Source: a virus
Reading direction: 5' to 3' (one strand)
IMG/VR virus record: IMGVR_UViG_3300047508_000093
Span: 1-31,438 of that record
Length of the DNA stretch: 31,438 nucleotides
Shown here: one piece after another, positions 1-8,309 of the stretch
Layout of the letters: each line of letters starts with the position of its first letter
Numbering within the stretch: the stretch's first letter is position 1
Translations under genes and position numbers: made by a program
The notes under the pieces: model-generated
What the model was told of the DNA's origin: nothing
Databases searched by the model: none
Seen by the model: only the letters and a program-made list of their open reading frames with translations

Positions 1-1994
1 CTCATCCAGATCGTGACGTAGTGGTCGGCAACGCCAATGAACTGCACCGTCGTCGCCAGCCCGATGCCATGATCCCCGCGAATGCGCTGGTAGAGGCCCG
101 CTACATTGTGCGAGTTGGGGCCGAACATCGCATTGGCAGTGTTGGTGAAAATGAACGAGTCGCTGGGGTTGTTGATCGCGGCGGCTTGACTCCACGCAGC
201 AATCGCCGTGGTGGGTATTTGAAGATTCGAGTCTTGGTCGATTAGCTTCGTACCCGAATACATGCTGCCGAAGAAGGAAACGCCGTTGAATTCCGCGCTG
301 CCATCCTTCCTGATGATCCAGCCGGTAGTCCTCGACGTGTACACATCGGACTGAATGCGGTCCGCGATGTTGACGATGTTCATCCGCACCTTGCCGCCCG
401 AGACGAGGAACGGCGGCGTAGTGCCCGTAGCCGAGTTGTAAATGGCAAAGTGATCGACCAAGATGACCATGTCGCTGGTCGGTATGCTTCCGTTGGTCAC
501 GTTCGCCGTGAGCTTCATGCCTGCGACGGCTTGCACGCCCCCAATTTGCGCCTGCACCTGCAACGACCACGAAGCATTCGCAGTCGCGGTGTCAGCGTTG
601 ACGTAGGTGATGAAATCCTGCTGAGACGCTGCTTGGTAAATGTTGCCGTTGGAATCCTTCAGCGCCGAGTACACCTGATCGAACTTGCGCGCGGTACCCG
701 CGTTGGGATTGGCAACGACGTTCGTGCTGCCGGTGACGAGTGCTTGGGTGCCGCCGAGTTGCGCCCAGAACAAGTTGAGTTGTGAGGCCAGCGCCGTGTC
801 GCTCGACGTACGCGCAGTTGTTTCTGCGGTGATGCCTGCTGACGAACTGGAAATGCGTGCATCACTGGCGTCCACCCACGCAGTGCCGGTGGCGTTCCAG
901 ATCATCAGCTTGTTCTGGTTGGTCGTGTCGATCCACAGGTCACCCGGCTTCAACGTGTAGGTCGCGTTGCTCGTAGGCGCAGTAGGCTGTGCGAACACTC
1001 TCGCCTTGAGGCCGGAATAGGCGATGACTCCCGAAAGCTGCCGCGCGCTGGCGGACGTGGAGTCGGCGGCGACGTTGTTGATCTCGTTAATCATCGCCAA
1101 GTTGCCGTTAACCTGCGCAGACATACCAGCGACCGTGCGGGCGATGGCCGAACCCGAAGTGGTGGTGACGGTGTTGATCTGAGCGATGTCGGCAGTTGCC
1201 TTCGGCAAGCCGGTGTTCGGATCGTTGGTCTGCGCGTTGAGTCCGTAAAGCTGCCGCGCATTGGCCGACTGCGAGGTGGCAGTCACCGTGTTGATCTGGA
1301 TGATCGCAGCGGTGTTCGCTATGTTGCCCGTGTTCGGATCGTTTACTGTCGCGACGAGGGCGGCAGTCTGCCGGGCATTGGCCGAACCTGAACTAACCGA
1401 TACGTTGTTGATCTGAATGATCGCGGCGGAGGCGGCGGGCAAGCCGGTTACCGGGTCGTTCACCTGCTCCTTCAACGCCACCAAACTCTGCGCGCTTGCC
1501 GACGTAGAGGTGTGGTCAATCGTGTTGATCTGAGTGATGTCGTTCTGAAGACCCGCAATCGTCTCGTTGATGCCGGTGAGCGCGTTGCGCATCTCGGTTG
1601 TCAGCGCGAAATAGTTCGCAAACAACTCGTTGCTGGTCCTGTAGACCTTGGTGAAGTCGACCAGCGTGATACCGGATGCGAGGAAGTCGAGCAGGTTCTG
1701 GAGTCCGGGCGGAATCGGGACCGTACCGCCACCGCCGCCGCTGCTGCCCGGTCCCGGTTCGAGCGTTGACGAGCCGGGTTGCCCAACACCAGCAATGGCG
1801 CGGATGTTGGGATTCTTCGCGAGGAAGTCCCACTCCTCCTTCGTGATGAACCGCTGCTTGTCGTCGGAGCCGCTGTTGCCGTTGCGCAACTGCCAGACGT
1901 TAGCGAGCGAGTCGCAGAAGGCCCGCACCTGCGGGTCTTTGATCCCGTCGGTCGGTGCGAGGGTGTTGACTCCCTTGTAGTAGCCGTCAGGCAT
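1..1994 (-). CDS. J-like tail fibre / host-specificity protein (partial, C-terminus beyond window)
   Basis: Open for 664 codons from ATG at 1994 and runs off the left edge without a stop. The start has a good ribosome site (AAGGAA, 6 nt away) and overlaps the upstream stop as ATGA. Residues 1-70 form a compact N-terminal region, followed by a Ser/Gly/Pro linker (about 74-97). Residues 153-304 hold about four 39-residue repeats carrying QINTV and SANARQ-like motifs. Further on are LWIDTTNQNKLMIWN and, near residues 520-590, the sequence style of gpJ C-terminal regions (DUF1983-like): VDHFAIYN, FLVSGGKVRMNI, then IQSDVYTS..GWIIRKDGSAEF. In phages such proteins sit at the tail tip and contact the host receptor. 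It lacks the large N-terminal gpJ domains, so it is better seen as a fibre with a J-type C-terminus than as a full gpJ. Role in adsorption is inferred. Confidence 0.8.
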   Translation of the reverse strand, partial: MPDGYYKGVNTLAPTDGIKDPQVRAFCDSLANVWQLRNGNSGSDDKQRFITKEEWDFLAKNPNIRAIAGVGQPGSSTLEPGPGSSGGGGGTVPIPPGLQNLLDFLASGITLVDFTKVYRTSNELFANYFALTTEMRNALTGINETIAGLQNDITQINTIDHTSTSASAQSLVALKEQVNDPVTGLPAASAAIIQINNVSVSSGSANARQTAALVATVNDPNTGNIANTAAIIQINTVTATSQSANARQLYGLNAQTNDPNTGLPKATADIAQINTVTTTSGSAIARTVAGMSAQVNGNLAMINEINNVAADSTSASARQLSGVIAYSGLKARVFAQPTAPTSNATYTLKPGDLWIDTTNQNKLMIWNATGTAWVDASDARISSSSAGITAETTARTSSDTALASQLNLFWAQLGGTQALVTGSTNVVANPNAGTARKFDQVYSALKDSNGNIYQAASQQDFITYVNADTATANASWSLQVQAQIGGVQAVAGMKLTANVTNGSIPTSDMVILVDHFAIYNSATGTTPPFLVSGGKVRMNIVNIADRIQSDVYTSRTTGWIIRKDGSAEFNGVSFFGSMYSGTKLIDQDSNLQIPTTAIAAWSQAAAINNPSDSFIFTNTANAMFGPNSHNVAGLYQRIRGDHGIGLATTVQFIGVADHYVTIWM
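1083..1538 (-). repeat. 39-residue tandem repeats inside the J-like fibre gene
   Basis: Three clean 39-residue units (residues 153-191, 192-230, 231-269) and a degenerate 35-residue unit encode a recurring pattern: QIN-(T/N)-V, a Ser/Thr stretch, S-A-x-A-R-Q, then a V-N-D-P-x-T-G turn. At DNA level the phrase for 'ATC-CAG-ATC-AAC' recurs every 117 bases. The heptad-like spacing suggests a trimeric coiled-coil shaft with regular kinks. Confidence 0.8.
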
Positions 1995-3943
1995 CAGACT
2001 TCCTTCAGTTCATCCGGCGATTGCGCAAACGCAATGTCCTCCAGTATGGCTCCCCCCGAAATCTGAATCGAAATCTGCCACTTCAACGCACCACGGTTCG
2101 GCGGCAAGCGAAAATAAGTTGTACGGTTCGTCGGGTTGAGCACCTGCGTGTGAATGAGCACGTCGTCTGCGTACAGCACCACGGTGATCCCGCCCCCTCC
2201 CGACATGCGCGCGAATCCAATGCCGAGCTTGGTGTACTTGGGCGTGATGAACAGCTTGCTGTCCCACTGCGCGTTCAGCGCCTGACCTTCGCGGAACCGG
2301 TATATCCTGCCGCCCGCAGCGTAGTACAGCGTGTCGAGCACGGGCAGGCGCATCAGCACGGTGCATTGAAAATCCCACTCCGTCATCGCACCACCGGCCT
2401 CGTCCAATTCCAGCACGAAGCCAGTTTGCACGTCGTAGCACGCAGCGACGACGCAGCCATCGTGGTAGGCCAACTGCATCGTCGGCAACGCATCGCCAAA
2501 CATGTCGCGCCATACCTTGCGTGTGAACATGCGCTGGTTCACCGCGAGCGAGGCTTGGCTTCCCTCGACCACCACGATGCCGTCGTTCGACAGGAAGGCG
2601 ACCCCGCCCTCGACGGCGCACATACTCCGCTGCGAGATGCCACCCACCGGAATCGGCACCGTCATGGAAGTCACGGAGTGCGGATGGGGGCCGGTCACGA
2701 CGTAGGTTGCCTCACGCGTGGTCACCACGATCACCTGCGCTCCCACACAGATACCCGTGATCGCCTTGGGGAACGTCATCGTGTACTGCCATGTGTGCGG
2801 CCTGTACGGCTCACTCATGAACAGCATGTTGTTCGCGAACGCGGCAAACCAGCCGTTGGGCGCGAGCACGAGGCCGAACATCCCGACCGGTGGCACCACC
2901 CACGTCAGCGACTGCAACGCCGTGCCTACGGTGGACTGCACGATGCGTGCGGAATCTGTGAAGACAGTGCCGGTAATGGCACCGACCGCGTTAGCCTTGA
3001 TGTACTGCGACCCGCCGTAGGTGCGGTAGACGTTGCTTTCTTGACGCAGGCGATAGCCACTCGCTGCGTTGTTGGGGTGTGTCATCGTCACCTGCACGTC
3101 CTGCAAATACGTGGGAGAGATGAGCGACACCGGAGACGGACCCGACTCCTCGTTCCACACGTTCACTTCCGTGAAAACGTACGCGCGCGTCTCGACGACA
3201 CCCCACGCGAAGTTGACGAAGTAGTCGCCAGCCACACCACCCGCTTCAAGCGTCATGGTGATGCCACCGGGCAACGCGGACGAGGTTGCAGGATATGTCG
3301 AGTTGCTGGCCGTGTTCATCGAGAACAACTGCTTGGTGCTCTCGCTCGCGACGGCCTGCACGACGAGAACTGCGGTAGCGGGAGCGTCGGCAGGTTTCGC
3401 GGGAGCGGTGATGGCGTAGCGCCGCCACACAGCGATAGCGTTCGCCGCTATGTCCGTGACGCCGTAATCCACGCCGCCGTCGGAGTACCACGCCTTGAAC
3501 GCAATGGTCGCTGCCGGATAGTCCGCGAGCGAACTGCGGTCGATCAGCAGGAGCGCAGGCGCGACGGTAGGATTGGGAACACCTGCGGCCCACTTCTGCC
3601 CCGCCGGAGGAGGACCGCCCGTCACGGCTATGGACTCAGGTGTCGGCGACACCATGAGCACACCGCCCTCGATGTAGTAGATGCGGTTGTAAATCTCGTT
3701 TATGACGGGCGAGCGGTACGCGACGACCTCGGTAGGCCATGTGTACCAGTAGATTCCCTCGGTCGTGTACATGCCGCGTATCGTGCCGCCGAGGTTGACG
3801 ACTTCCAGCCCGCCTTGCAACGCCTGAAGCTCGCTGCGGCTGAAGTCGCAGTTGCCCGCGAACGATGCGGCGTTGTCGGGCAGCAGGTGATCCGGCTGGC
3901 GCGGGATCATCCCGACGAAATCTTTGAGGGACATGGCAGTCAT
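1994..3943 (-). CDS. Virion structural protein, possible beta-propeller tail nozzle / stabilisation protein
   Basis: 649 residues. The ATG at 3943 has GAGGTG 6 nt upstream, inside the end of the preceding gene; a second ATG 12 nt further (MSLKDF) is less well placed. The N-terminus (MSLKDFVGMIPRQPDHLLP followed by NAASFAGNCDF) resembles the opening of podoviral nozzle and DNA-stabilisation proteins, which begin with an 'R-P-x-x-L-P...A-x-x-A-x-N' phrase. The body is beta-rich with many W, Y and G residues and recurrent strands of the type VxxLSNDGIVVVEG and LYYAAGGRIYRF, typical of propeller blades. No catalytic motif is seen. Lying between fibre genes and sharing an ATGA overlap with the J-like gene, it is probably part of the tail. 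Family assignment is an inference; 'tail protein of unknown function' is the safe name. Confidence 0.6.
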   Translation of the reverse strand: MTAMSLKDFVGMIPRQPDHLLPDNAASFAGNCDFSRSELQALQGGLEVVNLGGTIRGMYTTEGIYWYTWPTEVVAYRSPVINEIYNRIYYIEGGVLMVSPTPESIAVTGGPPPAGQKWAAGVPNPTVAPALLLIDRSSLADYPAATIAFKAWYSDGGVDYGVTDIAANAIAVWRRYAITAPAKPADAPATAVLVVQAVASESTKQLFSMNTASNSTYPATSSALPGGITMTLEAGGVAGDYFVNFAWGVVETRAYVFTEVNVWNEESGPSPVSLISPTYLQDVQVTMTHPNNAASGYRLRQESNVYRTYGGSQYIKANAVGAITGTVFTDSARIVQSTVGTALQSLTWVVPPVGMFGLVLAPNGWFAAFANNMLFMSEPYRPHTWQYTMTFPKAITGICVGAQVIVVTTREATYVVTGPHPHSVTSMTVPIPVGGISQRSMCAVEGGVAFLSNDGIVVVEGSQASLAVNQRMFTRKVWRDMFGDALPTMQLAYHDGCVVAACYDVQTGFVLELDEAGGAMTEWDFQCTVLMRLPVLDTLYYAAGGRIYRFREGQALNAQWDSKLFITPKYTKLGIGFARMSGGGGITVVLYADDVLIHTQVLNPTNRTTYFRLPPNRGALKWQISIQISGGAILEDIAFAQSPDELKEV

Positions 3944-3946
3944 GGA

Positions 3947-5197
3947 TTACACCTCGCAGATTCCCGGTTGGCGTTGGCCTTTCAGGGCCACTAAGTCGGC
4001 GTAGACGTAGAGCAGATTGTGCTCCTTGTGCCAGTCACTGGGGTGCTCCTGCCAGATGCGCGTGCCCTGAAAGCGTGCAACGATTCCGGGCACGTACTGG
4101 CGCTGCTGCGCTCGCGTGTAGTACCAGAACGAGTTGGGATTCCAGAAGCTGCAATGGGTCGGGTCTTGGAACGCGCCTCGTCCGTCCGTTGATGGAGTGG
4201 CTGACAGGAGCCATCCACCCGGTACCAAGACCCGGTAGATTTCATTCATCACGCCGACGACACAGTACGGCGGCTCGTGCTTGCACGACGAATCACGGCA
4301 GTGCGGAATGTGTTCGAGGAAATCGTAGGCGCGGATCACCCCAATGGACGATTCGCTGAACGGCCACTTCTTGCGCAAGTCGTAGCCGTTCTTCAGGTCC
4401 ACTGCGATGAACCCCTCGGGGCAACCCGTCGCGCCGCCGAGATCGAGCTTGCCCAGACCCGCGCGCTGGCACCACTCATGTACCAGCGCGTGAGTGTAGC
4501 GGTTGGAAAGCTCGTGCTGCTTGGCCTGAATCTCGGCGTTGCGCTTGAGCCACGTATTGCTGCCGTCATCCTTGATCCGGTAGAGGTACAGGCACTCCTC
4601 GATGTGACGGAACGTGGCACCCGCGAGGTACGTGCGCGCAACCAGATCGAAGTCGTCGCACACGCCGAGATTCGGATCATGCCCACCAACCTTGTGGTAC
4701 ATGTCCTTCTTCCACACACGCACATGGTCGGGCGCGAAGAAAATCTGACGCAGCGAACTGGCGTTGGCGTCAAAGCTGCGATTCACCTTGAACTGCTCCT
4801 GCTGGTAGTGCTCCCAGCCGAATTCCTTGCCGTACAACTGATATTCGCCGTTGCCGCGAAACTGTGCAGCATCGGAGTAGATGAAGTCGACGTCCACCGC
4901 CGCGATCTTCTCCAGCGCGGTGGGCAGCAGCATGTCGTCGTGATCGAGTTCAACCAGATACTCCCCCTCGCACTGGTCACACGCGTACCGCTTCAACGCG
5001 CCGACACCCGACGTGGACATCCACGCAGGCGCGGTCAGCACACGCACACGCTCGTCATCGAACTCGGACAGCAGCTTCGCGCCGTTGTTGAGCACGATCA
5101 CCCACTCCCAGTCGCGGTAGGTCTGCGCGAGCAGCGAGTCGTACGTCTCCTTCAGGAACTTCGTATCGTGCGTTGGTGTAAACACTGAGAACTTCAA
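3947..5197 (-). CDS. Fusion: GT-A family 2 glycosyltransferase + SAM-dependent methyltransferase-like domain
   Basis: 416 residues. The only sensible start is TTG at 5197, with AAGGGGA 8 nt before it; it overlaps the previous stop as TTGA. Residues 1-240 read as a family-2 glycosyltransferase: MKFSVFTPTHDTKFLKETYD start, the nucleotide-sugar/metal motif VELDHDDML (DHDD at 85-88), GGHDPNLGVCDDFDL (171-185) holding the likely acceptor-side acid, and YRIKDDGSNT (206-215). Residues 248-400 resemble a class I methyltransferase: LDLGGATG (251-258) as motif I, DFLEHIPH (292-299), and MNEIYRVLVPGGWLLSATP (317-335), followed by FQDPTHCSFWNPNSFWYY. Motif I lacks the usual second-position Cys/Gly pair, so activity of this half is uncertain. 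It lies inside the fibre operon, next to glycine-rich and collagen-like proteins, which suggests that virion proteins are the acceptors; a cell-surface sugar is the alternative. Confidence 0.85.
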   Translation of the reverse strand: MKFSVFTPTHDTKFLKETYDSLLAQTYRDWEWVIVLNNGAKLLSEFDDERVRVLTAPAWMSTSGVGALKRYACDQCEGEYLVELDHDDMLLPTALEKIAAVDVDFIYSDAAQFRGNGEYQLYGKEFGWEHYQQEQFKVNRSFDANASSLRQIFFAPDHVRVWKKDMYHKVGGHDPNLGVCDDFDLVARTYLAGATFRHIEECLYLYRIKDDGSNTWLKRNAEIQAKQHELSNRYTHALVHEWCQRAGLGKLDLGGATGCPEGFIAVDLKNGYDLRKKWPFSESSIGVIRAYDFLEHIPHCRDSSCKHEPPYCVVGVMNEIYRVLVPGGWLLSATPSTDGRGAFQDPTHCSFWNPNSFWYYTRAQQRQYVPGIVARFQGTRIWQEHPSDWHKEHNLLYVYADLVALKGQRQPGICEV

Positions 5198-5907
5198 CCG
5201 ACTTTCCCCTTAATGTGAGTCGAATCGTTGCCGTCAATCCAAGTGATCGCGCTGTTCGGTTGCCCGTTCAGATCAATAGCAAACGCCTGCCCTTGCTCTC
5301 CTACTACAAATGCACCCCAGCCTTTGCCGGTCCCACCAGTAGTAGCATCGCTGCCACCGCTGGCACCGCCAGCACCCTTAGTGTTGAAGTTGCCCCCATG
5401 CCCAGCATCGCCGTCTCCAGAAGCAAACTGAGCACTCCCGCCTGCTCCACCGCTACTATTCGGCGATCCCTGCCCACCGCCACCGCCACCGCCGCCCGCA
5501 CCAAGTCCTGTCGATCCTTTCCCTCCCTTAGCCCCAGCGCCGCCGCCGAAAATAAAACCATCGGCGACACTGATGATGATCGGTATGGCAGCAGATATAG
5601 CTGTACCTCCCCTTGCCCCAACAGAACCTGCCTGCCCGCCTGCATTACCTCCCTTGCCGCCGTTACCTCCCTTGCCGACGATGTAGCTGTTACCAGAAAA
5701 AAGAAGCTGTATGGTGGAACCAGCAGCAAACCTGTTCGATATCATCATCCCCGGCGTACCGGAGACAATTGCACCGTTGATGATCGAGCAAACAACGTTG
5801 ACAACATCATCCGGCGATCCAGCTTCAGTATGCAAGTTGACATCACTACGATTGCTGGAAATCGTAATGTAGATCGTGTTGCCGAACATCCCGCCGTGCG
5901 CGGGCAT
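5194..5907 (-). CDS. Glycine-rich adhesin-like tail protein
   Basis: 237 residues, ATG at 5907 overlapping the previous stop as TAATG, with AAGGGA a little upstream. Residues 1-72 are a beta-rich N-terminal domain. From 73 the protein becomes glycine-rich: GNSYIVGKGGNGGKGGNAGG (72-91), then a short hydrophobic strand TAISAAIPIIISVADGFIFG (102-121), then GGGAGAKGGKG and a run of eight or more glycines (about 138-145), more Gly/Ser/Ala to 197, and an ordinary C-terminus. Alternation of 'I-x-N-x-G-x-I-x-G' strands with polyglycine is the style of gp38-type receptor-recognising tips, which pack polyglycine II helices. Function as a receptor-binding tip is inferred from this and from the neighbours. 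A later ATG (residue 7) is possible. Confidence 0.65.
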   Translation of the reverse strand: MPAHGGMFGNTIYITISSNRSDVNLHTEAGSPDDVVNVVCSIINGAIVSGTPGMMISNRFAAGSTIQLLFSGNSYIVGKGGNGGKGGNAGGQAGSVGARGGTAISAAIPIIISVADGFIFGGGAGAKGGKGSTGLGAGGGGGGGGQGSPNSSGGAGGSAQFASGDGDAGHGGNFNTKGAGGASGGSDATTGGTGKGWGAFVVGEQGQAFAIDLNGQPNSAITWIDGNDSTHIKGKVG

Positions 5908-6998
5908 TACCCCATTCCCTTCGCGAAGCCCACGACATCAACCGTCGCACCATCGTGGCAACGCAACGTGATCTCGTCACGACCCGCAGCCGAAAGAGAA
6001 TAAGTACCAGCACCTCCCGGCCACTTCACGCCGGGGAAGAGCGTGGCAACCGAAGTCGCCACGCCGCCGTTGGTGAGCGACACCACCAAGTAGCCGACTG
6101 CACCGTTCGGCAAATTCTGATGTGTGAAGGTTGCGCCTGCGGCGGTGATCGTCGCTGTTACCAAACCGTTCAACCAAGGAAGCGCCGTGCCCGCCGCCGA
6201 GACGTTACCGAGCACAGTCTTGGCCTCGCGCTCGTACTGTGTAATCAATCCGACGAGGCCGTAGAGAGCACGGCCATTCGCATTCAGATTGCCAGCACCA
6301 TCAATAACAAACGCGTTCGCTTCATGCAGCAGCCGGTACGACGCCGCGCCCATCGACCAGCCGCCGACCTTCCACTGATTGTCGGTGTCGATGCCGAAGT
6401 AGGCTGCATAGTTGATCTTGTGGAACCCCATGAACGCAGCGTCAGCCGCGCTGGCGCTGCGCGCTTCCATCTTGTGCTGCCCGCCAGTGCCTGCTGCGAT
6501 GGCCCCTTGCGAGCCGATGGAAAGCATCGCGTTGTAATTGACGAGATTGCCCGCGCCGTCGATGACGTTCTGGGCAGTCCGCTGCAAGTAGCCCGACAGA
6601 TCAGGTGTCGTTCCCGCCGGTCCTTGCGGCCCTGCTCCACCTTGCGCACCTGCACCGCCCGCTGCGCCTTGCGGGCCTGCACCACCCGCTGGACCCTGCG
6701 CACCCGCTGCACCTTGCACACCTGCCGAACCCTGCGCGCCTGTTCCCGGTGGCCCCTGCACTCCCACTCCACCCTGCGGGCCTTGCGCACCGCTCGCACC
6801 CTGCGCGCCCTGCGTACCCACCGGGCCTTGCGATCCTGTCGCACCTTGCGGCCCGCCCGGAGTTCCCTGCGGTCCTTGCGGTCCTTGCGAGCCGACAACG
6901 GTGCCGCCCAGCCACGCACCGGCTGCGGCACTCCACGTCCACATCGCGCCGCCCGCGACGAACTGCTGACCATCGGTGGGTGAGTTGGGGAAGTCCAT
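5907..6998 (-). CDS. Collagen-like tail fibre protein 1
   Basis: 363 residues; ATG at 6998 directly abuts the upstream TAG, with GAGG 5 nt before it. The N-terminus [11 protein letters not shown]...W.W is a common phage fibre opening. Residues 36-129 are uninterrupted Gly-X-Y triplets dominated by GPQ, GAQ and GPA, without the lysine-rich triplets of animal collagen. The C-terminal part carries [19 protein letters not shown] followed by W.VGGWSMG and then [20 protein letters not shown], with GRDEITL; both are recurrent modules of phage side-tail-fibre tips. The collagen segment should form a trimeric rod presenting the C-terminal domain. Expected on the virion surface (family knowledge plus inference). 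Confidence 0.85.
   Translation of the reverse strand: MDFPNSPTDGQQFVAGGAMWTWSAAAGAWLGGTVVGSQGPQGPQGTPGGPQGATGSQGPVGTQGAQGASGAQGPQGGVGVQGPPGTGAQGSAGVQGAAGAQGPAGGAGPQGAAGGAGAQGGAGPQGPAGTTPDLSGYLQRTAQNVIDGAGNLVNYNAMLSIGSQGAIAAGTGGQHKMEARSASAADAAFMGFHKINYAAYFGIDTDNQWKVGGWSMGAASYRLLHEANAFVIDGAGNLNANGRALYGLVGLITQYEREAKTVLGNVSAAGTALPWLNGLVTATITAAGATFTHQNLPNGAVGYLVVSLTNGGVATSVATLFPGVKWPGGAGTYSLSAAGRDEITLRCHDGATVDVVGFAKGMG
6612..6893 (-). repeat. Collagen-type Gly-X-Y repeat tract in fibre 1
   Basis: About 94 codons with glycine at every third position (residues 36-129). At DNA level it shows as a CCTTGCG/CACC/CGC-rich pattern with 9-base periodicity on the plus strand. Confidence 0.9.
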
Positions 6999-8309
6999 CT
7001 ATGCCTCGCAGAAGAGAAGAGGTCCACCCACGTCAATTCCTCGCCAATGGAATACAGACATGTACATCGAATCGACATCGAGGTGACTGTTAACGGTCAC
7101 GTTAGATTGCATCTGCGAACCGATGAGGTTGAAACCCCACAGGGCATTGTTCACATCGGCAGGCGTTGGCGCAGGGGTGCGACCCCAAATGTCGCCGGGG
7201 CCACCGCCCTGAAACCACGAACTGTCAGGCGGATTCTGATTCGATGTCGGCGCAGGTATGTTCTGAACGTGAGACTGCGTTGTATTCCCGTCATAGAGTC
7301 CGGTCGCAAGATCGACAAAATTCCACGTCAAATCCCAAGCACCCGAAGATGTGCTGCCCGTACCTGTCCATGCACGCAGTCTTGACTCGGTTGAAAACCC
7401 AAGGACTGTCGCAGCAGCCGGAACAGCGAAGGCGAACGTGGCACGCAGGCAATTCGAGTCACGACGAGCCGTCGTGAGCAGAGTGGCACGAGCATCATCA
7501 TCAGCAGTGACATTGCCGGGGTTCGTCCACGAAATTGCACTGGGCAATCCCGAAGCCGTCTGCACGCCCGTAGCCGCGATCTGCGTGACCGCTGTTACTG
7601 TCGGCGGCACGAGCATCACGCCCATCGCAGCGGTGCTCACCGAGATGCTGTTACTCCACGCGTTCCCATTCGGCAGCGTAATGTTCGGCGTACCAACCGG
7701 CGTCGTCGGCGAATCTCCAATGTAGACACTTACTGCTTGACCGGTACTGCCCACCGAATAGTTAGTGACGCGCGCCGTGTACGCGCCGGTCTGGCTCGTC
7801 GCGGGCGGAGTACACGTCATACCTTGGTATTCGCACAGCGCGAACAGAACCACCATACCTGCATTCGCACTCAGCGGATTGAACATCGGGTTGGTGACCA
7901 TCTGCCCGACACCGCCACCCGAAGATGTGGCATTTGCTGGAACATTGCACCACTGAGGGTATGCCGCATCGCAACTACGGTACGCGACGACAGCAGCGAC
8001 ACAAGGTTGCGAGAGCCGCGCAACGATGTCCCAAAAAGCGGACGCTTCGCTGCCGGTCCACTTGTGAAAATAGATGCGACCTATGCTCCCTGTACCCCCA
8101 CCCGCATCCGTAGAGAAGAATGCATTGACCGGAGCGCCCCATGCTGCATTAACACCCGGTGCTTGTGCAGCAGTAACATTGGCGCAGTAGTTCGCGGTAA
8201 GCAGCACCAGCCAATCGCCAACCGCGAGTCCCGTGATCGGCGTGAGCGTTATGGTGGCGTTGGAACCCGAGACTCTGGTCGTACCGACGAAAAATGGTTG
8301 CGCGAGCAT
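6999..8309 (-). CDS. Beta-rich virion surface protein of unknown function
   Basis: 436 residues, ATG at 8309 overlapping the previous stop as ATGA; no clear ribosome site, so translation is probably coupled. The sequence is rich in Thr, Ser, Ala, Gly, Trp and Asn and poor in Lys and Glu, typical of extracellular or virion beta-sandwich proteins. There is no signal peptide or membrane segment. Phrases such as ITLTPITGLAVGDWLVLLTA, WTGSEASAFWDIVAR and the C-terminal MYMSVFHWRG look like repeated beta modules (roughly 1-215 and 215-436). Several Cys residues (near 105-120 and 160-170) stand out in an otherwise Cys-poor set of neighbours. It lies between two collagen-like fibre genes, so it may be a fibre tip, decoration or attached adhesin. 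I do not recognise the family. Confidence 0.7.
   Translation of the reverse strand: MLAQPFFVGTTRVSGSNATITLTPITGLAVGDWLVLLTANYCANVTAAQAPGVNAAWGAPVNAFFSTDAGGGTGSIGRIYFHKWTGSEASAFWDIVARLSQPCVAAVVAYRSCDAAYPQWCNVPANATSSGGGVGQMVTNPMFNPLSANAGMVVLFALCEYQGMTCTPPATSQTGAYTARVTNYSVGSTGQAVSVYIGDSPTTPVGTPNITLPNGNAWSNSISVSTAAMGVMLVPPTVTAVTQIAATGVQTASGLPSAISWTNPGNVTADDDARATLLTTARRDSNCLRATFAFAVPAAATVLGFSTESRLRAWTGTGSTSSGAWDLTWNFVDLATGLYDGNTTQSHVQNIPAPTSNQNPPDSSWFQGGGPGDIWGRTPAPTPADVNNALWGFNLIGSQMQSNVTVNSHLDVDSMYMSVFHWRGIDVGGPLLFCEA

Noticed and set aside
2021-3994. 657-codon open frame on the plus strand opposite the 649-aa tail gene
   Set aside because: Antisense shadow in GC-rich DNA: no ribosome site, Arg/His-rich nonsense composition, and the minus-strand gene has clear structure and operon junctions.
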